64,000 nt of DNA from Salinimicrobium sp963709775 (GTDB lineage Bacteria; Bacteroidota; Bacteroidia; Flavobacteriales; Flavobacteriaceae), in assembly GCA_963709775.1 (NCBI GenBank), contig CAVPXS010000007.1:372001-436000 (forward strand), given 5' to 3'. Shown one piece after another: positions 19,664 through 28,259 of the stretch. Under the pieces are notes generated by a model. It worked only from the letters and a program-made list of their open reading frames with translations, was not told where the DNA came from and searched no databases. The translations under genes and the position numbers were made by a program. Each line of letters starts with the position of its first letter. Within the stretch, counting starts at the first letter, position 1.

Positions 19664-19698
19664 AAAAAAACCGGGAATTTTAGTTCCCGGTTTTTTTT
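19664..19698. terminator. Bidirectional rho-independent terminator between lepA and the antiporter gene
   Basis: A-run, stem CCGGGAA (19671-19677), 6-nt loop, TTCCCGG (19684-19690), then eight T. The A and T tracts on both sides make it work in both directions; the stop codon of the minus-strand antiporter gene lies in the T-run. Confidence 0.92.
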
Positions 19699-21580
19699 AT
19701 TGCTCTTCTGGATTGGTCTGTTCTACAGTTTCTTCATAATTCTCCTCCTTTTCTTCCTCTTCCTTCTGTATCTTCTTACCAAGATATACCAGTTGATATC
19801 CATTTTTTATCTCCACTTCCCCGCTGTGGGATGGTATAATTGTAAGCTCTCCGGTATCTTTTTTAACAAACAAAGGAATGATATCGGGTTCGGTCTTTGA
19901 AATTTCCAGTAAGCCTTCATAATGCGCCCTGCTGTTAAGCTCCACCTCATGAATTGTAGGAAAACTTCTTGCGACCTCGGTAAGCTTAATATAGTCATCT
20001 GTGTGAGAGAATAAACCTTCGGAAGGATTGGTTTCGGGATCATTCATTTCATCGGAAGAAATGAGCCTGAATGAGCCTTTCTCACCATACTGGCTGGTGA
20101 ATTTTCTAATGGCGGTTTTATTAATGTCGCTGTTCCCGGTCATGGCCATTAAGTAACCAACATCATTTAATTCAATATTGTTGAAAAGATCATCTTCATA
20201 TACACTTCCCGCGATGGCATCAAGCCCCAGATCTTTAGCTTTCATAACATTATCGGCATTGTTATCCATAAGTACCACATGCCGCTTACTGTCCTGCAGA
20301 TATTTCCCGATAAGCCGTGAAACTGAAGATGCTCCAATAATTAAAATTCCTTCTGCGTCCTTAACAAAAACCCCAACCAGCTTTGCGAAGATCCTTGCAG
20401 TAGTTGCATTAAGCAGCACCGAAAGTAAAACAACCATAAATACCAGCGGAGTAATATATTCTGCTCCTGGCACACCTTCACGGGCAAGTTTAAGCCCAAA
20501 AAGCGAGGCGATACCGGCCGCCACGATCCCGCGAGGACCAACCCAGCTAATAAATGCTATTTCATTGATTTTAAGGTTTGATCCAAGAGAACTAAGGATC
20601 ACCCCGATCGGTCTTACAACCAACACGATGACTCCAAACAAAATAGCCGCTTTCCAGTTGAAAATGAGCTGAAGCTCAGCAATCTCAATATTGGCTGCTA
20701 AAAGAATAAAAAGAATGGAAATAAGCAGAACGCTTAAAGATTCCTTGAAATATAGTAATTCCTTGATGTTGGGAAGGTTCTTATTTCCCATTACCATTCC
20801 CATCACCACTACGGCCAAAAGTCCGCTCTCATGAGCAAACATGTCTGCCAGTACGAAAACTCCCAGCACGGTCGCAAGGGTAAAAACGTTCAGTAAATAA
20901 TGAGGGATAATATTCCGTTTAATTAATAAAGCCAGGATGTGTGCGAAAGTGAATCCAAAGGTAAAACCGAACAGGATGATCTTCCCAAATTCGGTCAATG
21001 CCGTCATGGTAAAATCCTGTCCACCTTCCACACGAATGAACTCGTACATCAATACTGCGATAAGAGCACCAATAGGATCTATTAAAATCCCCTCCCATTT
21101 AAGGATGGAAGAGACGTGGGTCTTTAACGGAATATTCCTAAGAATAGGTGCGATAACGGTGGGACCTGTGACTATGATAAGCGAGGAAAAAAGAAAAGAT
21201 ATCTGCCAGGAAAATCCATAAATAAAGTGTGCTGCCAGGCCTGCTCCAAAAAAGGTGACCACCACCCCTACACTAATCAATTTTACAATTACGGGACCAA
21301 TATTTCCTACCTCACCCCTTCTTAAGGTTAATCCTCCCTCAAAAAGTATGACTGCAATAGCCAGGGAAACGAAATAAAATAAACTTTCCCCGGGAAAAAC
21401 TCCTTCCTCTCCATTCCAGATGGGTTCCAGCCATTTGGTTCCGTCTTCGGAAAGTAAAGTGGATATGGGGCCCACAAAAAGGCCAATAAGTATAAGCGGG
21501 AGAATTGCCGGAGTTTTTGTTTTCCACGCAACCCACTGCGCCAGTATTCCCAGGATAACTAAGCCTGCCAGTTCTAACAT
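19697..21580 (-). CDS. Cation:proton antiporter (CPA1/NhaP-like) with C-terminal TrkA-N/RCK domain
   Basis: A 627-residue inner-membrane antiporter. Residues 1-400 hold about 12 helices of the Na+/H+ exchanger fold (ILPLILIGLFVGPIS, LFEGGLTLRRGEV, SSLIIVTGPTVIAPILR, ISWVGPRGIVAAGIASLFG). From about 415 a Rossmann-like TrkA-N domain follows (GILIIGASSVSRLIGKYL ... VVLMDNNADN), then a TrkA-C-like domain and an acidic tail. It presumably exchanges Na+ or K+ for H+ under nucleotide control. First of three neighbouring antiporters with different soluble domains. Ion specificity is not readable. Confidence 0.93.
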   Translation of the reverse strand: MLELAGLVILGILAQWVAWKTKTPAILPLILIGLFVGPISTLLSEDGTKWLEPIWNGEEGVFPGESLFYFVSLAIAVILFEGGLTLRRGEVGNIGPVIVKLISVGVVVTFFGAGLAAHFIYGFSWQISFLFSSLIIVTGPTVIAPILRNIPLKTHVSSILKWEGILIDPIGALIAVLMYEFIRVEGGQDFTMTALTEFGKIILFGFTFGFTFAHILALLIKRNIIPHYLLNVFTLATVLGVFVLADMFAHESGLLAVVVMGMVMGNKNLPNIKELLYFKESLSVLLISILFILLAANIEIAELQLIFNWKAAILFGVIVLVVRPIGVILSSLGSNLKINEIAFISWVGPRGIVAAGIASLFGLKLAREGVPGAEYITPLVFMVVLLSVLLNATTARIFAKLVGVFVKDAEGILIIGASSVSRLIGKYLQDSKRHVVLMDNNADNVMKAKDLGLDAIAGSVYEDDLFNNIELNDVGYLMAMTGNSDINKTAIRKFTSQYGEKGSFRLISSDEMNDPETNPSEGLFSHTDDYIKLTEVARSFPTIHEVELNSRAHYEGLLEISKTEPDIIPLFVKKDTGELTIIPSHSGEVEIKNGYQLVYLGKKIQKEEEEKEENYEETVEQTNPEEQ

Positions 21581-21678
21581 ATGATCTATTTAACCAAACA
21601 AAATTGGCCATAAAGTTAACTGTTTATGTTTTAACAGCAGAACTTCTAAGAAACCTCCCCCGGTTTCTTCAGAAATAT

Positions 21679-23706
21679 TTAAGGATAAACGATGATGCGG
21701 CTCTTGTCAAAGAAATATTTTTCCAGTTTTGCAGGGATTCCCGTGAGTACATTCTGAAAGGATTTCGTGCCCTTTCTTGCTGTAATAAGTACTACAATGT
21801 CCTCCTCCTGCATATCCCTGCCAAGGATGAGGAAATCATTCCAGTCTCTAAACATTTTATAAGTCACAGGGGAATCGCTCTTCATCTTTTTAAACTGTTC
21901 AGAAAGTGCCTTTTTTGAAGCCTCATTACAATTGATCACCACAGGAACACTAAGTTCTTTGGAAAGCACTTCGACCTTTTGGACCCACAAAGGAAAGCCC
22001 GCTTCCTCTTCGGCAAGTGCGGGAACAGCCAGAAACAGTCGTTTATGAGTAGCCAAAGGCCTGCTAAAGTAGGTGATAAAAGAAGTCTTGTTGTTGGTCT
22101 CAATAATGCGTTCCATCTTTTTTCCGATGAGCTTATCCATGAGCCCTTTATCTGAAGGCCATCCAAAAATGATAAGATCGGCAACTATTTCCCTGGCTTT
22201 TCGGGCAATTCCCTGCGCAACATTATGATCAATGGTAGCCTGGATAGTTACTTCGGCCTCGGCAGCTGATGCCTGTGAAACGAAATCTTCAAGTTTTCCG
22301 GTGGCCCGGGCAATATTGGCTTCAGCTTCAGCATTATTGGGAACTACAGAAAGTATGGAAATGGGATTGGGAGAGGTCTTATCCTTGATAAGAATTGCGA
22401 ATTCAAGCAACTTGTCAAAATTCAGAATATTGGCAATAGGTAGCAGGATGGTCTCATTTTTAAAAGTATCGGTTTTCTTGATTTCGCTGGTAAGATCCTT
22501 TTCAACTTCAGCCTTTAATTTAGTGGCCGCCCGTTGCGTTGCCAAAGTAGCTACAATAGAAGTAACCAGGATAAGAATAATGGTACCATTAAGGATATTT
22601 TCATCAATGATCCCCGCATTAAAACCTACAATAATTACTGCAAGGGTAGCTGCCGCGTGACCACTACTAAGTCCAAAGATCACCTTTCTCTGCGCCGCAG
22701 AATACTTAAAGGATATCTGGGTGAAAAAGGAGGCCAGCCACTTTCCTAAAATAGCTACAAAACTCAGCGTTCCAGCTACGATCAAGGCTGTGGGTCCACT
22801 AAAGATCACACTTATGTCTACCAGCATTCCCACACTAATAAGGAAAAACGGAATGAACAGGGCATTGCCAATAAACTCGATCCTGTTCATCAAGGCTGAA
22901 GAATGGGGAATAAGCCTATTCAGGGCAAGACCTGCAAGGAAAGCCCCGATGATAGGTTCCACCCCGGCAAGTTCTGCAAGGAATGCAGCTATAAAAACCA
23001 CTGTTAGGACAAAAATATAATGGGAGTGTTTTTCATTTTCCATGCTGGTGAAAAACCATTTTGCAATTCTTGGCACAAGGAAAAATAAAATAGCCGAAAA
23101 GATGGCAAGGGAGATCCCCAGTCTCTGCCAGAAAGCTGCGTTTAGTGTTCCTTCATGGTTCCCCATGATTACTGCCAGTACAATAAGCACAGCAGTATCT
23201 GTAAGTATTGTTCCACCAACAGTTATGGCTACAGCTTCATTTTTTGAAACCTTTAGCTTGCTCACAATAGGATAGGTAAGCAGGGTATGGGTAGCGAACA
23301 TACTTGCAGTCAAAAAACTTGCATTAAAATCATAATTCAGCAGATAGTAACACACGGGAAATCCTATTCCCAGCGGAATGATAAAGGTGAAAAACCCAAA
23401 GAGAAAACTTTTGTTGCGGTTAGCCTTGAACTGGTTCATGTCCAGTTCGAGACCTGCGATAAACATGATGTATAAAAGCCCTATGGTGGAGAAAAGATCA
23501 ATGGCCGAATTCTGTTCCAGGAGCCCAACGCCATAAGGACCAATCACAATTCCCGAAACAATGAGAATAATAATCCCCGGGATATTTAATCGCCTTAAAA
23601 CAATGGGCGAAATTAGAATGATAAGCAGAATAAGAGAGAATACCAGCACCGGATTCGATAATGGCAGTTCAAATTCATGCTTCAACAACTCGAGGAACTC
23701 ATTCAT
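21679..23706 (-). CDS. Cation:proton antiporter (CPA2/KefB-like) with C-terminal UspA-like domains
   Basis: A 675-residue protein. Residues 1-395 form the Kef-type membrane domain (IILIVSGIVIGPYGVGLL, LLYIMFIAGLELDMNQF, GFPVCYYLLN, FGLSSGHAAATLAVIIVG). The soluble C-terminal 270 residues resemble one or two universal-stress-protein folds (ETILLPIANILNFDKLLEFA, ADLIIFGWPSDKGLMDKLIG) instead of the RCK domain found in the flanking antiporters. Role: K+ or Na+/H+ exchange, probably gated by nucleotide binding to the Usp module. It starts 182 nt from the divergent third antiporter gene. Confidence 0.92.
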   Translation of the reverse strand: MNEFLELLKHEFELPLSNPVLVFSLILLIILISPIVLRRLNIPGIIILIVSGIVIGPYGVGLLEQNSAIDLFSTIGLLYIMFIAGLELDMNQFKANRNKSFLFGFFTFIIPLGIGFPVCYYLLNYDFNASFLTASMFATHTLLTYPIVSKLKVSKNEAVAITVGGTILTDTAVLIVLAVIMGNHEGTLNAAFWQRLGISLAIFSAILFFLVPRIAKWFFTSMENEKHSHYIFVLTVVFIAAFLAELAGVEPIIGAFLAGLALNRLIPHSSALMNRIEFIGNALFIPFFLISVGMLVDISVIFSGPTALIVAGTLSFVAILGKWLASFFTQISFKYSAAQRKVIFGLSSGHAAATLAVIIVGFNAGIIDENILNGTIILILVTSIVATLATQRAATKLKAEVEKDLTSEIKKTDTFKNETILLPIANILNFDKLLEFAILIKDKTSPNPISILSVVPNNAEAEANIARATGKLEDFVSQASAAEAEVTIQATIDHNVAQGIARKAREIVADLIIFGWPSDKGLMDKLIGKKMERIIETNNKTSFITYFSRPLATHKRLFLAVPALAEEEAGFPLWVQKVEVLSKELSVPVVINCNEASKKALSEQFKKMKSDSPVTYKMFRDWNDFLILGRDMQEEDIVVLITARKGTKSFQNVLTGIPAKLEKYFFDKSRIIVYP

Positions 23707-23887
23707 ATATTTATTATTAAAGGCTTAAAAATAGCAGATATCCTTACTATAAAAATGTAAATGTTTGTAAAAATGCTATTTTTAAGTGATTTTTGAGAAA
23801 ATCAGAAACATTTTCTTTTTCATGCCTCCGTTTTCGTGTTTGTTTCCGGAGATTAAAAATTTATGAACCTGCTCTTAAAACCTGATT

Positions 23888-25672
23888 ATGGAAGAATTCA
23901 ACATTTTCAATTTGCTAATAATCCTGATAGGAGCCTGGGTGGGTGGCGCTGCTGCAAAAAGAATGGGTTATCCTGCCATTTTAGGAGAGCTGGTTATTGG
24001 TATTATTCTTGGCCCGGCCGTTCTGGGAATGCTCGAAACTTCAGAAATGATAAGTGTTCTTGCAGAAGTTGGGATCATCCTCCTCATGGTGTACATTGGA
24101 ATGGAGATCAACTTTAGGGATCTGGGTAAGGCTTCCTGGCCGGGTTTGCTGGCTGCTATTGGTGGTTTTATTGTGCCTTTTGGCCTGGGTTACTACACGA
24201 TCATTTACTTCGGCGGAACGCAGATGGCTGCTATCTTTGTCGCTATTGCGGTGGGAGTTACCTCTCTGGCCACCAAAAGCCGGATCCTCGTAGATCTTAA
24301 GCTGCTCAACACGCGAATCGCTTATGTACTCATGGCGGGAGCGCTCATAAGTGACACCCTGGCGCTTATTATTTTCGCCGGAATGATGAGCTTTGTTGAT
24401 GCCGGTAATATAGATACTCTGGGGATCGTATGGGTGGCAGGAAAAGCAGTTCTCTTCTTCATTTTAACAGCCCTCGCAGGTATATATCTGCTTCCCTTAC
24501 TGGGAAAGGTTCTTAGCAGTGCGAAAATAAAGGATCGTACCCTGCATTTTACTCTTATTCTCATTATTGTTTTTGGCTTCGCCGAACTCGCCGAACTGGC
24601 CGGACTCCATAGTATTTTGGGAGCCTTTATGGCGGGTCTTTTCATAAGGGATGGAGTTTTTAACAGGCAGATTTCTAAAGAGATCAACGATATTTTTCAT
24701 GATGTTTCGATAGGATTTCTCGCGCCTATTTTCTTCGTGTCTGCAGGATTTAATGTGACACTGGATATTTTCCAGACAGATCTTTGGATGCTTATTGCCG
24801 TTACCCTCGTTGCCATGATAGGTAAGATTGGTGGGACCGCTTTATTTTATCTTCCCAGTGGCTTTGGCTGGCGTGAAGGGATAACTGTGGGAACCGGAAT
24901 GAATGGGAGAGGTGCCGTGGAGATCATTATCGCCGGAATAGGACTTGAAATGGGAATCATTTCCGCCGAAATTTTTTCTATCCTGGTGTTCATGGCCATT
25001 TTTACTACGCTTACGGTTCCATTATTTCTTACCTGGACCACAAGATGGCTTAAAAACAGGGGAGAGCTTATTCACCAGGAATCCAGAAAAGGTTTTCTCA
25101 TTTTAGGTGCCAACCCGTTGGGAATACATATAGCTAAACATTTGCAGGAGGAAAATGATGTAACCCTGGTGGACTCCAACCGGGAAATGGTAGAACTGGC
25201 CAAAGAAGAAGGGCTGGATGCTGTTTTTGGCAATATTTTAAAGGAAGAAACCATGGAGCAGGCAAATGCCATAGATAAAGGTACTTTTATTGCAATCACA
25301 GCAAATAGTGAGATCAATCTACTGGCAGCTCAACTGGCAAATGATTCTTTTTATATCCCAAAGAAGATCGTTCTTGTGGATCCAAAGGAATCTGGTGCGG
25401 GAGTAGACTTGCTGGACAGGATCGAAGCATCTTCCATGTTTGCTACCAAAACACTGCTGGATCCCTGGATTTACAAGTTAACTACAGGCAATGCTAAGGA
25501 GCAGGAAATTTTGATAGAGGAAGAGATGTCAACCCGGGAATGGGTAAAGGAGCAAAAGAAACAACAAAAAGATTTCCTTCCTATTTTAATTGTTAATCCC
25601 GAAGGGCATAAAAGGCCATTTCACTTTCACGATACTATTAGCCCCGGTGAAAAAATAATATATTTACAGTGA
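23888..25672 (+). CDS. Cation:proton antiporter (CPA2/KefB-like) with TrkA-N domain
   Basis: A 594-residue protein with the Kef membrane domain (GELVIGIILGPAVLGML, EVGIILLMVYIGMEINF, GLHSILGAFMAGLFIRDG, GMNGRGAVEIIIAGIGLEMGII) to about residue 390, then TrkA-N (KGFLILGANPLGIHIAKHLQ, NAD-binding GxNxxG variant) and a TrkA-C-like tail. Divergent from the Usp-type antiporter. It appears to head an operon with the MBL-fold hydrolase (35-nt gap), subtilase and M1 peptidase. The 181-nt divergent intergenic region holds no clear TAnnTTTG element. Confidence 0.93.
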   Translation: MEEFNIFNLLIILIGAWVGGAAAKRMGYPAILGELVIGIILGPAVLGMLETSEMISVLAEVGIILLMVYIGMEINFRDLGKASWPGLLAAIGGFIVPFGLGYYTIIYFGGTQMAAIFVAIAVGVTSLATKSRILVDLKLLNTRIAYVLMAGALISDTLALIIFAGMMSFVDAGNIDTLGIVWVAGKAVLFFILTALAGIYLLPLLGKVLSSAKIKDRTLHFTLILIIVFGFAELAELAGLHSILGAFMAGLFIRDGVFNRQISKEINDIFHDVSIGFLAPIFFVSAGFNVTLDIFQTDLWMLIAVTLVAMIGKIGGTALFYLPSGFGWREGITVGTGMNGRGAVEIIIAGIGLEMGIISAEIFSILVFMAIFTTLTVPLFLTWTTRWLKNRGELIHQESRKGFLILGANPLGIHIAKHLQEENDVTLVDSNREMVELAKEEGLDAVFGNILKEETMEQANAIDKGTFIAITANSEINLLAAQLANDSFYIPKKIVLVDPKESGAGVDLLDRIEASSMFATKTLLDPWIYKLTTGNAKEQEILIEEEMSTREWVKEQKKQQKDFLPILIVNPEGHKRPFHFHDTISPGEKIIYLQ

Positions 25673-25707
25673 ATTTATTCAGGAATCTAAAAAACACCTA
25701 AAAATTC

Positions 25708-26568
25708 ATGAAAATATATACTATTGAGGCCGGTAATTTTAAACTGGATGGAGGCGCTATGTTTGGAGTAGTTCCCAAGTCTATCTGGAACAAAACAAAC
25801 CCGGCCGATTCGAATAATATGATCGATATTGCCGCCACCTGTCTTCTTATAGAAGATGGAGACCGGCTAATCCTCATTGATACGGGAATGGGAGATAAGC
25901 AAAGTGAAAAGTTCTTTGGCTATTACTATCTATGGGGAGATGACAATCTGGACAAATCCTTAAAAAAACACGGCTTTTCAAGAGATGATATCACCGATGT
26001 TTTCATGACACACCTGCATTTTGACCATTGCGGCGGAAGCGTACAGTGGAACAAGGATCGCACCGGCTATGAACCTGCATTTAAGAATGCAACCTTTTGG
26101 AGCAATGAAGAGCACTGGAACTGGGCAACAAATCCCAATGCCAGGGAAAAAGCGTCTTTCCTGAAGGAAAACATTCTTCCCATGCAGGAAAGCGGGCAGC
26201 TTAAGTTTATCAAAAGACATGGCGAAGCCTATCAGGATTCCTCCGAACTTGATTTTGGAATTCTTTTTGTAGATGGTCATACAGATAAGCAAATGATCCC
26301 TCACATAAAGTATAAAGGGAAAACCCTGGTTTTTATGGCCGATCTTTTGCCCACCGCGGGACATATTCCCCTGCCTTTTGTCATGGGATATGACACCAGG
26401 CCTTTACTTACATTACCCGAAAAGCAGACATTCCTGGAAAAGGCTGCAAAAGAAGATTTTTATCTTTTCCTTGAACACGATGCACATAACAAGGTGATAC
26501 AGGTAAAGGAAACCGAAAAAGGAGTGAGATTGAACGAAGTTTATAAATTTAATGAAATATTTAATTAA
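25708..26568 (+). CDS. MBL-fold metallo-hydrolase (lactonase-like)
   Basis: A 286-residue cytoplasmic hydrolase with the dinuclear zinc motif HLHFDHCGG (HxHxDH, near residues 101-106), a preceding strand GDRLILIDTGMG, and a later FVDGHTDKQMIP His. Overall layout resembles the AHL-lactonase/YtnP branch of the superfamily. No signal peptide. The substrate is unknown; lactonase is a fold-level similarity only. It lies 6 nt before the subtilase gene in the same direction. Confidence 0.88.
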   Translation: MKIYTIEAGNFKLDGGAMFGVVPKSIWNKTNPADSNNMIDIAATCLLIEDGDRLILIDTGMGDKQSEKFFGYYYLWGDDNLDKSLKKHGFSRDDITDVFMTHLHFDHCGGSVQWNKDRTGYEPAFKNATFWSNEEHWNWATNPNAREKASFLKENILPMQESGQLKFIKRHGEAYQDSSELDFGILFVDGHTDKQMIPHIKYKGKTLVFMADLLPTAGHIPLPFVMGYDTRPLLTLPEKQTFLEKAAKEDFYLFLEHDAHNKVIQVKETEKGVRLNEVYKFNEIFN

Positions 26569-26574
26569 AGAATT

Positions 26575-28254
26575 ATGAAGATCCCTATTTACAAGCCCAT
26601 GCTGGTAGCCGGAATGGCTGCTGTATTGGCATCCTGCGGAAGTTCGGCTCCCGCGATTGTCTCTACACCAATTGAAAATATTGATGAGGCACCCCTCAAA
26701 GTAAGTGAACTTACCGAAGTCCAGCTAAAAGGCTGGGGTGGCGCCGACCTTGTTTCAGATACAATTCCTGGAATGAGCGTTCAAAAAGCTTACAACCAGA
26801 TCATCAAAAAAAATAAAGGAAATAAAGTTATCGTAGCCGTTATTGACAGCGGTGTTGATATTGAGCACGAAGATCTTGATGGGGTGATATGGACCAACAG
26901 GGATGAAAAACCTAACAATAATCGTGATGATGACAACAACGGCTATGTTGATGACATGCACGGCTGGAATTTTTTAGGAGATGCAGTTGAAGAAAATCTT
27001 GAATATACCAGGATCTACAAAAAACTGAAGCCAAAATACAGCAGCATACCTGCCGGTGCGGTAAAACCTGAAAACCTTGAGGAGTTTGAACTCTATCAAA
27101 GTGCTAAGGCCGAGTACGAAAAAGAGTATAACGAGACTCTTGGTATGAAAAATCAGTATGAAGGTATTGTACAGCAGTTAAACGTTGCTCATAATGCGGT
27201 TTCCACAGAACTTGGTAAGGAAGATTATACCCTGGAGGAATTACAGGATATGCCTGCAAACACAGAGGAAATGCAGCAGTATAAAGGTTTCCTTAGCCAG
27301 GTGATGACCAATGTTGAAGGCACGATTCCCGAGGCTATGGTAAAATTGCAGGAAGCTATAGAATATTTCGACGGGCGCCTTTCCTCACATTTCAACCTTG
27401 ACCTTGATGCCAGGGCAGTAGTGGGCGATGATGTGGATGATATCACCGATACCGACTATGGAAATGCTAATGTTATGGGTCCAACTCAAGATAAAGAAGA
27501 CATCAAACATGGAACCCACGTTGCAGGTATTATTGCGGCGGAAAGAGGAAACAATACCGGTATTGACGGAGTTGCCAACAATGTTGAGATCATGGTGCTT
27601 AGAGCAGTGCCCGATGGTGATGAGTACGACAAGGATATCGCACTTGCCATTCGTTATGCAGTAGATAATGGAGCAAGCATTATTAATACCAGCTTTGGTA
27701 AATATTTCTCCACTCATCCTGAATGGGTAAGAGATGCGATCAAATACGCAGATGAAAATGATGTCTTGATCGTAAACGCCGCCGGTAACGAAGGTCTTAA
27801 TCTCGATACCAATGCCGTTTATCCAAATGATCAGGATCCTGTGAACACAGGTGAGATCTCAGACAACTTTCTAACGGTAGGAGCTCTTAATTACAAATAT
27901 GGTTCCGGGTTGATAGCAGGTTTCTCCAACTATGGAAAAACAAATGTTGATGTTTTTGCACCGGGAACAAAGATCTGGTCTACTACTCCAAACAACGAAT
28001 ATGAATACCTGCAAGGTACTTCTATGGCAGCACCGGCTGTTGCAGGAGTTGCAGCTATGATTCGTTCGTACTTCCCTAAACTTTCAGATGACCAGGTAAA
28101 ACAGGTGATCATGAATAGTGGACTTACCAGCAGTGCAACCGTTATCATTGGAGGGGATCCTTCAAATACAAGTAAATTCAGTGAATTATCAACTTCAGGA
28201 AAAATGGTGAACCTATACAACGCCATGATCCTGGCCGATAAAATGTCTAAATAA
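26575..28254 (+). CDS. S8-family serine peptidase (subtilase) lipoprotein
   Basis: A 559-residue secreted lipoprotein protease. Lipobox LASC puts the lipidated Cys at 21. The catalytic triad is complete: D91 (VIAVIDSGVD), His at about 312 (HGTHVAGII) and Ser at about 483 (GTSMAAPAVAG); the oxyanion Asn is in NAAGNEG. An insert of about 200 residues, rich in Glu, Gln and Tyr, separates Asp and His, much longer than in subtilisin. Flavobacteria often carry such peptidases next to M1 peptidases, as here (5-nt gap). It is anchored in the outer or inner membrane facing the periplasm; target unknown. Confidence 0.94.
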   Translation: MKIPIYKPMLVAGMAAVLASCGSSAPAIVSTPIENIDEAPLKVSELTEVQLKGWGGADLVSDTIPGMSVQKAYNQIIKKNKGNKVIVAVIDSGVDIEHEDLDGVIWTNRDEKPNNNRDDDNNGYVDDMHGWNFLGDAVEENLEYTRIYKKLKPKYSSIPAGAVKPENLEEFELYQSAKAEYEKEYNETLGMKNQYEGIVQQLNVAHNAVSTELGKEDYTLEELQDMPANTEEMQQYKGFLSQVMTNVEGTIPEAMVKLQEAIEYFDGRLSSHFNLDLDARAVVGDDVDDITDTDYGNANVMGPTQDKEDIKHGTHVAGIIAAERGNNTGIDGVANNVEIMVLRAVPDGDEYDKDIALAIRYAVDNGASIINTSFGKYFSTHPEWVRDAIKYADENDVLIVNAAGNEGLNLDTNAVYPNDQDPVNTGEISDNFLTVGALNYKYGSGLIAGFSNYGKTNVDVFAPGTKIWSTTPNNEYEYLQGTSMAAPAVAGVAAMIRSYFPKLSDDQVKQVIMNSGLTSSATVIIGGDPSNTSKFSELSTSGKMVNLYNAMILADKMSK

Positions 28255-28259
28255 AAAAT

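Noticed and set aside
20178..20672. 164-residue plus-strand frame opposite the CPA1 antiporter
   Set aside because: Ser/Thr/Ile-rich composition typical of the antisense of membrane helices; no family features.
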